From NCBI RefSeq assembly GCF_001949145.1, contig NW_019091480.1, positions 891,783 to 936,767 on the forward strand: DNA of 44,985 nt, read 5' to 3'. The stretch is from Acanthaster planci (Eukaryota; Echinodermata; Asteroidea; Valvatida; Acanthasteridae). Position 1 is the stretch's first letter. Each line of letters starts with the position of its first letter. The notes under the pieces are model-generated. The model made no database searches. It had not been told where the DNA came from and saw only the letters and a list, made by a program, of their open reading frames with translations. The position numbers and the translations under genes are program-made. Shown one piece after another: positions 11,903-24,822 of the stretch.

Positions 11903-13059
11903 AGGGCACTTAATTGGCTTGTAAATAATACACTGCAGCGATACTAGGGAAAATATTGAGTGGCGAGGCGGTTTGCGCCGTCTACTTTTTTAGGGTGAAA
12001 AGCCTCTCAATAAAAGTACAACGCCAGGGAAAAGAAAATAAGTCTAATGTTATCATCAGTGTGTCTTCCCTTTGAGTAATGCTGATCGATCTGGGTGAAT
12101 AACATCAATGAGACCAAAATTTAATAGGTTAGCTTAAGTTTTGCATTACATTTATAATCAACCTCAGAGAAAGAAATAGGTCCAAAATCATTAATCATTA
12201 AGTAAATCATCTGTCTTTCTTGTGAAGCAATAAAATGACGCGCGGCTGATCTTTGAGATTGTGTCAAGTTATTAGAAAATAATTTAATGAATTAAATAGT
12301 AAATTACTAAGTTCTCGCAAAAAGCCAAAAAGAACGTGACTTGAAGGCCATCAAACCGGAAGATTATCCTGTGTTTCATTGAAACCAGAGGTGGATGTAG
12401 TTCACGTTTAGTTAGGCTCCTCACGGAAAACTCGAGAACAGAAACCTTGTGCGGACATCAAAATCGTTGAGAAACCTTTCAAAGTCAATTGCACAAATGA
12501 TTAGAATACAAAATACTAACAAAAAGTATGGATTGCTGATAGAATTTCAGCATTATCATTGGAAATTATTTGGAATATCAGACAGTCAATTTAATTCACA
12601 AGAACGCTTTTCAAAATTAAAAAAGATTTGTTGTACTTTTTCACCTTGCCCTGCCTCTTTTATTCTTGAGCTTTATCCATTGGTTTTGAAATCAAGAATT
12701 TTATGTAAAGTTACATTAAAATCCTGAAACTTGCCCCAAAGCGGCGTATCTTTTGTTTTGTTGGCACTAAGCTTAGAATTAAGATCGTTTTCGCGTAATC
12801 ATAATAAGCATAATCATCTCTCAGAGTCCTTTCACATTTCTTCCTTGAAAAATATATCTCACGTAGTGACCAAAATGACCCCAGAATGTTCCCTATTTAT
12901 ATTCATCAAATAAAGAATTCAATATCTCTGTGCACCTAGTCTTGCAATGTAGTTGCATAGACCATTGCTACTCAAAGAAGACCAAGTATTGAAATCTCTG
13001 CCAGTCATAGACAAGCTTTCAATTGCATAAGTTTGAGTAAACACATCAAGAAAGAAATT

Positions 13060-13320
13060 TCCTTACACTGCAAAACTCCAGTGTTAACAATAACACCGAT
13101 GATGTGGAATTTTATAATTAAACGGTATTTATTTTGGGCAAGGCTTTTGGTGCTTAATAACACCAATTTTTTTGTGTTTGACCTCAATAACAAATACGAG
13201 AGTGAAGTAATTCCCAAATGGTGTTTATTTTGGGCAAGAAATATGGTGTTAGATAACACTGGTGTCATCTCATCTATACTGGTTCTTGGGGAATTGTTTT
13301 GCTTTAGTGTTACACAGTAC
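13060..13320. repeat. Two ~96-bp units rich in GTGTTA/TAACAC inverted motifs
   Basis: 'ggt(a/g)tttattttgggcaag' occurs near 13124 and 13220, 96 bp apart, and is followed in each case by 'tggtg..taataacac(c/t)'. Short palindromic words (gtgtta with taacac) are scattered through the segment. It begins at 'ttacactgcaaaa', a motif I associate with short non-autonomous invertebrate elements; that association is from memory. The two long open frames on both strands here follow from this AT-rich repetition and are not genes. Confidence 0.5.
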
Positions 13321-13916
13321 CTGGAAATTGAAGATATACAAAGAGTTTGAATTTCAAATAAAACTATAGACAGCAGGACATTTAACTTGATCATGGTTTT
13401 TATTAAGTACCGTATAATTTGAAATCTGAACAACTTTTAGTACAAAATCATAATTCAGAATATATCACTATAATTCTATGAGTCAATGCTGCAGAGAATG
13501 CAGTGAAACTCTCTAAGGAACACATAACTTTAAAAAAAACTGGAAAATAGAACGCAGTAGTAGGAAATCGATCATGTCCATACTGTACTAACACCACTTA
13601 ACCAGCACCTTAATATTTTACATGTACTCCAACAGAGTGATACAAATATAGCAGTTAACAATGTGTATTGTAGCTCACTGCAAAAGAACATGTCTGTGGG
13701 ATAAATCTTGTGTAGAATCACATGTTGATAAACTTCAAATTAAAGACAATGGTAGGTCATCAACAAGATCACCTTGATTTTCATCTTTTACTGCAAAACA
13801 ATGGCTGTAATTACTAAAGTACACTGTTTCTTATCTTTGTTATATTTGTTGGATATATATTTCAGTGATTTGCTACTTCTTTGCAACTTTGTACAAATTG
13901 GCATTGTATCAAAACT

Positions 13917-13981
13917 GGAATGTGTATAGGGATTGGACATGTTGGGGGGGTACCCCTCGGTTTCATTTCTTGCTGGGTATA
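13917..13981. repeat. Dispersed repeat, copy B of a pair with 7207-7283
   Basis: Same block order as 7207-7283: 'tgtgtatagggattggacat', then 'gttggggg', 'tcggt' and 'catttcttgctgggtata'. The G-run is shorter here. This copy is intergenic. Confidence 0.75.
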
Positions 13982-16895
13982 CGAGGTGGTCTTATGTCTT
14001 TTGTACACGTACAATGCTTTTAAACGGTAAAAGTGCAGGGGCCAGTTTATTTTAATGTTGGTGTCAGCCGACGTTACGCAGGCATGCAGTCGTAACGTTA
14101 TACGTACATCATTTCCAGAAACAAAGTGAGGGTTGAAAAAATACCGCGTCGCCCCACCACATTTGGAGCCAGCACCTGACCAGAACCCGGAGACTTTTTT
14201 GGCCATAGAGTACGATTTTAGGTTTTTTCATCTAAGAAATTAATGTATAATATTGTGATTTTCCAGACGTCATCAAAACTCCTCGTTTTAATGCATTTGG
14301 GTCGCAATGATGCCAGTTTACATGTATCTTCACGCATGTTTTATGCATGTTTGTTGTGCCTTTATCCCCATTACGTCATCAGCCCAACACAAACACGAAA
14401 GTTGCAAAAATTCCTTGATCTGCTCAGTATTCTGACGCGAGATAACATCCTGTCTCTTAGTTTTGTGCATCAGTCCTTCCTGTAAGACTGTGCAATGGAT
14501 GCGTGTCTTCCCGTTCTACAGTTCAACGAATCCTTCACTTGCAGAGCTCGTGTGTGCCTATTGTATGCTAATACATGTATGAGCCGGAAAAAATTGTCGT
14601 TGCATCTACACATCTTCATGACGTCAGTTGCAAAATAAATCAGTCGATCCTGGGATTATGAGCCACCATTCCACAACATTTATTCACCATCAACTTTTTG
14701 AAATAAATATCCTGTGCCCAGACAATCAGCCTGACCAACAGACAAACCGGGATGAAAAAAAAAATCTCCTTGTGCCAGGGTTGTTAATCTTACACATTTC
14801 CCTTCGCAGCAACGTATACTTTCAGAGCTAATTAATTCAGCACATTATATTGGAAACAATACAATACAATATCAATACGGGCAGTTCACAACAGTGTGCC
14901 TCCAAGAGTTTTCAAGGCGTTGGCGAATCACGATGCACAAAACCTGTCGACCCAGCGCACGTTTGGAAAGGGTCGAAAGATTTCGTGGGTATATATTATA
15001 TCACTGAAGGACAAAACTCGGTAAAACGGGGGAAAAAGTTAAAGACGTTCTATTATTTTGTATTCATAATGTAATGTTAAAAATTAAAGTTGACAGTTCA
15101 GATGTAAAACCCAATATGCTGTGATTATTACTACAAGTTAATAAGACATTCTGGTAGCCTGAAGTAATCTGGCTTAAGATGTTGTTGCGATTATCCAACT
15201 CAGTAGGGCCTGGGTGAATTAGCATGAGACTAATCCGGTGGCCAAAATGAGAAGCTACGATGATGCCACGCTTTCCCGGAAGTCGTACTTCCCCTTGACC
15301 AATGGATCTTTCTTTTGATTGCTAACATTCATCGCCATGTTTTCTATATGCATTTCCATTTAGTTAATTAGTAGAAGTATTAATCATTGTGTCACTGTAG
15401 CCGCCTGTGCAGTGAATAATTTGCTTTGTTTTAATATGCTCATGTTTATCATCAAAAACGTTTAGATAGGTATTCTACAGAATCCTGATTAAGACTTAAA
15501 TTATTTCTTGAAAGAGGATATTGCAAACCTTTCGTTTTTACTAAGTGAAAGAGCCTGTCAACCTCCTTCCTAGAGTCACTATGTGTGAGTGGATGCGCTG
15601 GTGCATGCACTGTGAGTTTGAAGTTGCATAGGCAGCCATCATTTATGCCATACTGTCATCAAGAAATTTTCCACATTTGTAACTCACCAAGTCAATCCAA
15701 GTAATTTTCCGTTTGTTCCTTCTTGTAGAACCCAAGAAACCCCCATTTTGGTAGGCAGTATTTTCTTTTATATTTTTTGAGCACTTTGGATAAGACAGCT
15801 TATGTTATCTGTTCATATTTCCCGAGATTTCTTTGTATCTTCGAGAGGATAATCATTCAGAGATCCCTGACTATACTTGTACATAATGACCCACAATGTG
15901 CTGTTCATGTTATGCCATAGTGTTTATGCAGAAGTAGTTTAAACTGAATGCCAGAGATTCAGAGGATTAAGGACAGTTCCGGCTACTCAAGTTTCGAATT
16001 ATTCAGATACCTTTGGTTTTTTCTTGATTGTTGGCACCTCAAGCCGTGAAACTATAACAGTCATGACAGTTTATAAATTAGTCATTAGAGTTTAAATATT
16101 AGTTTTATGACTCAGCTTGCCAAGTTAACTGTTACAGTTTGCTATGTATTGCAGTTTTCTTATTAGTGTTTTTGTGCTTCATTAAATTGCAGATTGTTAT
16201 CTCAATCACAGCGAGCAAGCACACATCACCAAAGCAGTTTCACGAGACCAAGACTTTGTGTAGGATAGTCCACTAGGTTATAAACGAGGAATCATTTGGG
16301 CCTCATAAGTTTGAGACATATTCTAGAGTAATGAGAGTTCGAAACTCCTCAAGGCAAATGTGTGCCTGGGGCAGCCACACATTGTTCGAAAATGAGATTT
16401 TGAAACAACATTTTGTGACTTAATCTTTTGGCCTTGTACTTGCGGCCAGCTACAGTTTTGCCAATACTGTGCCAAAGCTGCGTTTGTGACGTAAGGGTGG
16501 CGAAATTCACCATAGCCCTCTCGGGTTTTCTCAGATTAGTCTATAATTATCGTTGTGGTAGAGTGTGTGAAAAATCCTTTCACAGTTTTTTTTATTGTTT
16601 ATTAGTCTGGTAACGTCGATAATACTGACAAAATACACATAAAGCTTACCAACGGGAGTATTGGAGCAATACACTAGCAAATTTGTTGTACACGTAAAAG
16701 ATCAAACTTCCAAACATCTAGAGATTCCCCAAACTTAATATCAGAGGCTGTGTAAAGTTTGCTTGAAAACTATGACAGTCAATGTTATAAGCTATAAATG
16801 ATTACACGATCAAACTGATTTACTACTGGTACATTAAGGTTTTAGTCCTGACTTTTTGGCAGCTGATTTTCTCTAGCAGTTGCATGAATCACATT

Positions 16896-16901
16896 TTTAT
16901 T
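16896..16901 (-). other. Probable poly(A) signal of the class C receptor gene
   Basis: TTTATT on the + strand reads AATAAA on the minus strand, 84 nt past the receptor stop codon (16985-16987). That would give a short 3' UTR of about 100 nt. Other hexamers exist further downstream. Confidence 0.45.
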
Positions 16902-16984
16902 AAATTGCACATGAAATTTCTAGATCGTATACTAAAACAACCGACAGAGTTAACATGTGAATCTTCAAATCTTCAGATTCTCCA

Positions 16985-19900
16985 TCAAATGACAGACGTG
17001 GAAATAGCCTTCAGTTCAATCCCATGGTCCCCAGACGAAGATGGCACTTCACTGCTACTTCTGACACTCTTGGCTCGACTCCGACGCCTTCCCGCTGGTC
17101 CCCCATTCATGGTTGGTACACTGCCCACTGTCGACGCTCGGGCGCGGTACACCGCCATGTTGGCCACGCTCTGGCGCTTCTTCAGCATGACCTCGTCGAT
17201 GTTGCCACGGACGAAGTATACGACGTACATTTTGGGAGCAAAAAGACAGGTCATGATGAGGATAGACGTCACGATCATGCCCAGGGCCCGGTACATAATG
17301 GGGACGAAGGAGAGCCCTGACTGGGTGGTACCAAACCCGGCCGCGTACGCCCCGGTGAACACGAGCAGCGAGCCGGCCGAGGTGAACACGCAGAAACGGG
17401 CCTCGTGGTAGTTGTCCGGCAGGGCACGGGCCAGTAGGCTCAGTGTGGCAGCCAACAGCAGGAAAACGAAGCTGAAGCACAACTCCGTGATGGTCTCGGG
17501 AAGCTGGAAGTTGCAGGCGACAAAGAGGCTGACGGCAAGAGCGCCCTCTTGCGGCTGATCTAACGGCACAAATATATATGTTTCCATCGGTGGGTACACG
17601 AAGATCCAAGATAGACTAACACCAATCTGTAAACAGTTGGGGACAAAAATGGCTATCAGATTAAACTCTTATATTTCTGGCACAAATTCAAACTTGCGTC
17701 ACGCACGCTGACCAAAGCTACGCTCAGCAATCCCGGGCAGCGGCGTAATGCCGATGAACCTTGATACCAGTGGTACCCTACTTTTGCGTCAAGACGTAAG
17801 CCCCGTACATTTACAAACACTTTCTAATGTTCCACTGTTCTGTTTTCTCGCATGCGTGCGCAAACGATGTACTGCGCAAAAACAATCTTCCCCAATGAGA
17901 TCTCATGGTCACTCCTTGTGATGAAATAGCGCATTTTGTTTGTTATGAACTTAACTGTCCTGTGGTGCACAACATGTTGCTGGCCAGTATTAGCCAACTG
18001 TGCAAAGACTTTGAAAACTGATGTTTTGGAGTGACGAAATAAAATTACAAAGATTGCATTAAAATCTTAAAAATAATATTCACGAGGGTGTAGAGTAGAT
18101 CTAATGTTAGATATTTGTTCTTTCTATTTCCTGGTCGCTGCAATAAGTTTAAAGAAAACACCACAAACGTTGCAACGATACTACTAACTTCACTTGTCTC
18201 GCTAAGCTGCAGGCAGTTACCAGGCTTTTTGGAATGTTCACTATTTGTCTGACCGGGTGGCGATGATCAACAAGCGCTTTGATGTGCCAGAGTTGTAACT
18301 CGTGTCCTTCCTCCATTTCATATAGTGCAGAGAACGAACCCAAAACCTACCTCCACGATCCAGATAAGGATCAAGATTGTCAGCTGTCTCTTGACGCCCC
18401 AAAGATCTGCTTCTTCCTCCGAGTCCGTATCCCTCGCTTTGATGAACACTCGGTACAGCCGAACACTCTTCAGTGCAAACGGGACGAAGATGAAAGCGTA
18501 GGCGACGGAGGGACCGATGCGGGTCAGCACGCACATAGCGGAGGAAGGCTTAAACGTGGTCGAGAGAGCAGCCACGAGCAGGAGACACACCCCGCCGTGG
18601 ATAAACAAGCTGAGCATGGGGTCAGACCTTCGGATGATACGTCGCCTGAACTGGGGGAAGTACAGAACGATTATCAACAGGGCTTCTAGGAGCGCCACGA
18701 ACGCCACGATGCCGATGACCGTTCCTTCGACCGTGCCCCAGGACATGTAGGACTCGGCGACCTCGACGCATTCAGTACGGTTTACGTCGGGCCACTTCGG
18801 AGGGATGCACTCGCGACACTCGGTGTCGTCGTTGATGACGGTGGCATTGACGTTGCACTTCTGGCAGAGCCAGCAACACTTCCCGTAATTCTCAAAGAAA
18901 GTTTTCCTGGAGCCAAGCGGGCAGGGGGCACTACATACCGAGGTCGGCACCTGGCCAGCCAACCCATCAGTGCTCTTGGTGTAAAACTTAACTTCTCCCA
19001 CAATGTCTATTGCGTTGTTTTCCTCTCGCCAAGATCCCACATCCAAAAACTTCAGCGATTCAAACAAGTCGTGTTTAAGGTTCCGTATCTTATACCTGGG
19101 GTTGCCGTCACCATTGTCGTCGAACGTCACTCGGCCGTTCGACAAACTCTCAAAGTCGGTCTTCTTCAAGTATGACAGGAGCACTTCCCCGTCGATAGCC
19201 TCCACTGCTGCACAGCCGCCCCAATCCGTGTCACCGCATTCTGCTGTTAGCATGCTGTCCAAGGCATAGGCAAACGCGTAGACACTGTCGATGACCAGGG
19301 TTTCGTGGGGTGATATCGAGTCGGTTTCGTTGGCTGTGCACACGGTGCCAGCCAAAAAATCACACAGCTTGTATTTCTCCACGTACTCTTGGGTCCAGGG
19401 ATTGCTGCTATTTGACGGCAAACTTCCAATGAAAAAACCGAAGAACTCGGATAGGGTCTGCGAAAAAGGGACCATGGTGATCATCCCTAGCAAGAGGAGA
19501 AAGCGATTGTTATTGGTAACGTTTCAGAAGTAGAAAAAAATGTCGCATAACACTTCATCGTGAATACTTGACGAAGTACCCTTTATATCCAGCTGTGTCG
19601 GACTGTAAAAAACAGCATAGGGGAATTTTTTTTTCGAGAGGGGATCACTTTGAAAATGTTGCTTATAGGTAATTTTTATCAGGTTCCACAGAGTGAGCCT
19701 TGAATTTGTGTGTATTAAAAGGAGCAGAACAAGCTCAAAGTAATTGTACATGTGTTACTCAGTTTGGCGCCCTCAAGATAATGGACACTATCTTTGGATA
19801 TGAAAAACATCGGTGGTTGCATTTGACATACACCGTGCCAAAATACTTTCAAAGGTATTTACCTTTAAGGGGAGAACCATTCTGTTAAGTTTGGACCATA

Positions 19901-22900
19901 AATTTTTTTGGGGGGAGGTAACAATTTGACGTTAATTAGTCTTTAGGGAAGCTTGCACGTATATAGCCATGCCGATAGGTTAAGGGTTAGGTCATCGGCT
20001 TGGTACACGGATGACAACAGTTTTCATGTTGATAACAGGGATCCTCTTCGACTGGTCCCGAACATGGTACTTTCACGCCCCAAGGTAAATCTTAAACCCA
20101 GAAATGAAGAGCGCTGAAAAGCCGTGGGCTGCTGGGTTCATAAGCGGGTCTTGATGTCAGGGTCTGATCACCACGCACCTAGAGCTGGGTTTTCCACTCC
20201 GTCCAGCCCCTGCAGGCCAGAGTTCCCGATGCCGTCGCTGGCGATGAAGGTGAACTCTCCCACTGCCCCGTTCCTCTCCACCGCCTCCAGCAGCATCCTG
20301 GCCTCAATAAGATGGGCAAACAGGACCACTGCCACAGCTCGATTGAACGGCTCGCGCCGCAGTTCCGCAACAAGGTCATCATAATACCTGCCATGCATGA
20401 TAAAACATAAAGGTCTTNGTGCACCCTTAGAAATACGTTGTCCTATCCCCTTGAATAGAAGCCCGCCCTCATCGGTTGAAAAAAGCAATAATGGCCGGGG
20501 CGTTAATTTTGTTGGTAGTGATGCGACTGCAACAACGTTTGCGATTCATAGTCATTCGTGAACCAGCGACGTGCAGTTACTACCAAAGGGGCCTCTGTTG
20601 CTTGGACAATTTGCCCTCTTTTGGTCCAGCTCGAGGCCTATAGTGTTACTCCAATGAATTAAAAAAACAAACAAAGGAATAAGAGATAGAAACGAATGCT
20701 AAATTTCATTTGTCTCACACAAGATGCAAGGTGTGGCGCGTGTGGCATTCCTTCAAGCAACATCAAATGCAAGCAACGTTAACCGTAATTTTTTGATATA
20801 AATCAACTTTCATTTGTTTTAACTCTGATTGAGAATGCATAGGCAAACATAGGTTAATGCATCTTAAACAGGTTGATGCTGAGCTTCATGGAGTGCAAAT
20901 GTATTCAATATAGTTTGGGTTGGCACCAACCTGAGCCTTAGAGAGAGAGAGAGAGAGAGAGAGATTTTGGGGTTTTTGTATATATCTTTATTTTTTATAT
21001 TTATTATGTTTTATATTTTTACTGTAGTACTTTGCTACTGAGTGTTGTGTTACCTATATGTGTTGCTTGTGTTTTTATAATTTTTTCCGTTTCCTGTTTA
21101 TTTTTATTCCGTGGTAATCTTTTAAAATCTTAATATTGTACTACATGTGTTTTATTTTTTAAAGTTCATACATTTTAATGTAGCTTTTCAAGTTGATTTT
21201 CTTTACTTGGTATGACAGGTCTTACGGAAAACCACTGTTTTGGCAAATAAACTTCCCTGGATGAATTTGAGTAATAACAATAAGAAGAGGAGATTCATTT
21301 AATTCATCCACATTTCATTGTTAGCCAAGTAAAAGACAAATTGAAGGACGCACATTGCTAGATCGTGGCAATGCATTTAAGGGCGCTCAATGTGAACAAC
21401 CGACTCGGACTTAATAAAGATTGTCAGCTGGAAATGTATCTTACTCGTTCGAAAAACTGGTAGATATCTCCTTAGTATAGGCCAGGCAGACGTCGTGACT
21501 AGGGGCCTGGCGCGAAAACTCGTAGAAACCATTCTCACCGTACTCGTCGTCGGAAAACAGAAGCGATACGTAGGTCCATCCGTAGTACTTGACCAAATCC
21601 ATGATGGCGTTTACCTGGTGACAGCGGAATGCAATTAATTACCGTCAATTTGTAAAAGTTCGACAGACGGGTATATTAAATTCCTTCTCTTTTAAGTTTA
21701 TCGCTTTTCCTATATTACTGAATGGTTATTTAGTTGTCATAGTCACGATGCACATTCCTGGCGTGAGTAGATGGTTTGATTTTTCGTGTGTTTCATCGCC
21801 CAAAATCATCATTTCTGTAAGCTGCTGCTGGAGAAATAAAAACAACTAGCTGGGGAAGCAGAGCTATAATTGCCAGTTGGAGGAATTATTTTGATATCAA
21901 TCACGGACATGTTTAAACATTCCTTTGTTCTAAAACCAGGAATTTCTGTCATTTAATGTGGACCTTTTTACATCGGTCAATTAAGGACATTGTTTTCTAT
22001 TCAATTTCGACTGACCTTTTAGAGGCCTAGGCTAGACGCCAGTGGGAGTTAGCCGTGTTTGTTTCTGCAGTGTTTCTCCGCTTACCTGGTGTTTATCTGA
22101 GGGGACCACGCGAAGGAAGTAAGGATAGTTCACCTCACTGAGGCTGTCCAAGGTTGAGAGGTAGCTCACCTAAACGGTAAAGTCGGTAACCGCATTGTTT
22201 TAACTCAACAGCATTTGCCATCGACAAGGTAGTGAATCATTTCTTTTTTGAAATCAGCAAATGTTTCAGAGTTGCATAATGCTACAACCGTGCGTTTCAA
22301 CAAGATGGTACATTTTTATAGCTATTTCTCTTGGGTAGGGAAATAATGGCTGTATAATGTTCAACAAAACACGTGCAGAACTAAATCGTGAAGCAAATCT
22401 TTTCCTTCAGTCCTAATAGCAAAAACATCAACATAATTGTGCACGTACACTATGACACTTTTTGTGTCTGAAGGTGCTGTTGAACGCCTTTTGAATTGAT
22501 AATGTCATCTTTTACCTCATTGTGACCTCTATTTACATGCGCCCCCAACGATTGTGGAGATATCACCCTTAGTTGGTGTAAGGTTTTGCCACAATAGGTA
22601 CATTTTCCCCATCAGTGACAGCCAACCATAATTTACCTGCCTTTATGAGACGTAAAAAGCCTCAGGGGTTATTATCAAGCGTGTGCCATTCTCTGCTTAA
22701 ATCACTTCTCATGTCTCACGTTTTCATTACTGTATTAGGATCTTACCTGGGGTATTTGATACAATCCCAGCAGTAATGCAAGCTCGATGCTACTGGCACT
22801 TTTCTGTGACCCTACGACCCCGGCTACTCTTTTCTGGTGCAGGCAAGTCAGATCTGAGTTGCCGGACTGCTCCGATCCTTCCCACACCCCCTTGCACGCT

Positions 22901-23283
22901 GGCTTCTGGTCGGGCGGGAGGAAGTTCAGCGCCTTCTTCAGGGTCCAGATGTCACTGTAGCACGAGTCATAGATCTCGAAGCCCAGCTGCAGGCCCGGCA
23001 GCAGGCCAGTGCTGTTGTTGATCCGGCCCACGGCGTACACCATAGCCTCCACCAGCTTCAGGGCCCGCACCTCGCGGACGGTGGTGCACTGCCGCGCCAC
23101 CGGATGGAAGTTGTGCAAGGGGAAGACCCCGCCCAAGATAATGTCTCCATCCTGGAAGAAGACGTCGTCATCATCGGTCAGGACGCCTTGAGCATTCCTG
23201 GAAATGTCCGCCGGAATATGGAGGGAGACGGCCAAAGAAATAAGAGTGGATGCAACACAGACAGACTTCAGGAATACGGCCAT
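16985..23283 (-). CDS. Class C G-protein-coupled receptor, metabotropic-glutamate-receptor-like, complete, 6 exons
   Basis: Exons in reading order: 23283-22747, 22169-22086, 21614-21445, 20387-20179, 19486-18351, 17626-16985. They join in phase to 925 aa. The protein has a signal peptide (about 1-21) and a bilobed ligand-binding domain (about 45-510). The cysteine-rich NCD3G domain (about 517-574) has all nine cysteines: 518, 522, 537, 538, 541, 544, 557, 560, 573. A seven-helix domain (about 586-850) follows, then a ~75-residue Ser/Arg-rich tail. APKMYVVYF at the end of helix 7 is the mGluR signature; Cys652 and Cys750 can form the helix 3-loop 2 disulfide. Ser162, Thr185, Asp204, Tyr232 and Asp315 match mGluR1 residues that hold the amino-acid backbone. 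Residues contacting the glutamate side chain are changed (Leu77, Ser320), so the ligand is probably not glutamate. The start is the ATG before the signal peptide; another in-frame ATG at 23370 would spoil it. Exon 4 uses an unusual gtgcgt donor. A calcium-sensing-receptor relative is less likely. Confidence 0.93.
20418..20418. other. Single ambiguous base (n)
   Basis: The only undetermined base in the window. It lies in intron 3 of the receptor gene, 31 bp before the exon at 20387, so it does not affect the protein. Confidence 0.99.
20505..20635. repeat. Dispersed repeat, copy 2 (pair with 1-175)
   Basis: Diverged direct copy of the sequence at the left edge of the window, ending in the shared 'tcttttggtccag'. 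It lies in intron 3 of the receptor gene. Confidence 0.6.
20941..20964. repeat. (GA)12 microsatellite
   Basis: Twelve uninterrupted GA dinucleotides in intron 3 of the receptor gene. T-rich DNA follows it to about 21180. Confidence 0.97.
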
Positions 23284-23515
23284 GGTTCTTAGAGTACCGA
23301 TGGGAAGTTCTCTATTCAGTGAAGGTTCGGTTTCATAAACCACAGCGACAGATTTCCAGTCAGAGTCCAATCATCTAAACAAATAATCGTCACTTTTGAT
23401 GTAGCCGTTTGAAATGGTCGAAGTCTTTCTTGCTGTCCCAAGAAGGTTTTAATCCACATTTTAACACTCTGACTTCGTTGAAGAGAAAAGTCAGAATCTG
23501 AATTTCCGAAGAAAT

Positions 23516-24536
23516 TTACTTTACCTGATTATTAGTCCAATCCACTTCACGTAATTCAGATGAATTCATAATTAAGCTGAAAGAAACGTCAGACAGCGTC
23601 GATTTCACCCCAACACTCATACACTTCTTGTTGACACTGGTACCGTTAAACCAAAGTTGCTTCTTTTTCAGTACCCGTGACGTAAGCCAGGGGACTTCAT
23701 GAAGTATAAACTCAACATAGGTTTCTTTTCCTACAACCCTTGAAGAAGACAAGAACATTACGACCGGAGTTTAACGATGACAAACGCTGTTGACTCGCAA
23801 TGGATGCATCCAGTTCGTTCACATGCAAAAAGAGACTGGTTACAGGTATTTTTGACGTAAGAGTCAAACTGCAAGAATTACCCTTAAATAACAAAGAGTC
23901 CCATGAAAATCTTGGCAAGTGGCACACGGTTTCAGTGCCTCCAAATCGGCTGTCGAGTCTAACAGCGATTTCACCAAGCTGGCCGTCTCGTCGGCGAAAA
24001 CAACACTCACGACGATCATCGACCTCTTCGGGAAAGGGCAAATATAAACGGTACTTGGTACAGATGTAATTTGGAAACACGATTCAAGCCTGGGGCCGCG
24101 TCATATAACCATCTTCACTGTTGGTGACACACGAGGATGGCTCAGTCCCAGGCTAGCAAAGCAAAGTTCCTCGGTACTACTGGGAGGTTTAATTTCACAG
24201 TTTACGAGCGGACATAATTTGTCGCTCTTCGTTTCCACATATACCGGCAGCGACCTTTAGCACTGGTGCGTTTGCCCAAGCGATATTATCTTACTTGGTA
24301 ACAACGTTACGACAGAGGTACGCCGGCAAAGTAGGTAAATAATTGCCAATTCGGTGTGCCGAAATTCGCACGTAAGAGGCACTAAGTCTGGACAACTGAT
24401 CAGGTGGGAAACATTCAGACACAGATGCATTGAAAACGGGCAGTTTGGATATTATCGCACCTTTAATGGCGTCTGCAACGTCCTTCGCATACCTTGTTTC
24501 ATATTTCATAAAAGCAAAATGCAACATTTTAGACAA
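23516..24536 (-). other. Cluster of unassigned minus-strand open frames; possible exons or chance
   Basis: Three minus-strand frames follow each other: 24536-24291 (81 codons), 24080-23712 (122 codons) and 23758-23516 (80 codons). The last ends at CAG|gtaaag and the first next to a gtaaga, so each could be spliced. GC content is higher than in the flanking introns. The peptides match no family I know, the frames differ, and no consistent acceptor/donor chain emerges. They could be exons of an unrecognised gene, 5' exons of the receptor transcript, or chance. Confidence 0.2.
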
Positions 24537-24822
24537 AGCTGCTACTCAGATTTAAATCGCGGTTTTAGGACGGAGCGTTTTGAAAGCAAAGAACCTGGAG
24601 TGACCCGCATTGCGCTTAATGGCATTTGATAATGTGATGTGTTCCAAATCACATTCTGAAAATCCCAATACAATGAAGTTGTACTCAATCAAAATTTTAC
24701 CTTAAAAACGTATCCCCATTGTGACAACAAAAACTTTATTATGCTTTTAAAAATCTTTCACATGGGTAATTTGAGTTTTTTAACGGTATAGTTAACAACA
24801 TTAGGCCTATGAAGCCACAAAA

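Larger units (their letters stand above)
11581..16895. other. Intergenic region between convergent BHMT-like and receptor genes
   Basis: AT-rich DNA. I see no exon with family resemblance. The open frames here have no recognisable motif and lie in low-complexity AT-rich sequence, so I treat them as chance. It holds a C/A/CA simple tract near 11870-11902, ~96-bp repeated units at 13060-13320, and the dispersed repeat copy at 13917-13981. Confidence 0.55.

Noticed and set aside
13005-13433. 142-codon minus-strand open frame
   Set aside because: It lies in an AT-rich repeat with ~96-bp units, and the peptide is low-complexity and without motifs.
17024-17609. Open frames of 98-184 codons overlapping the last receptor exon
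   Set aside because: They are other-frame and antisense shadows of the GC-rich exon encoding helices 5-7 and the tail.
18279-18750. Plus-strand open frames (up to 136 codons) over 18279-18750
   Set aside because: Antisense to the large receptor exon, whose frame shows clear class C GPCR motifs.
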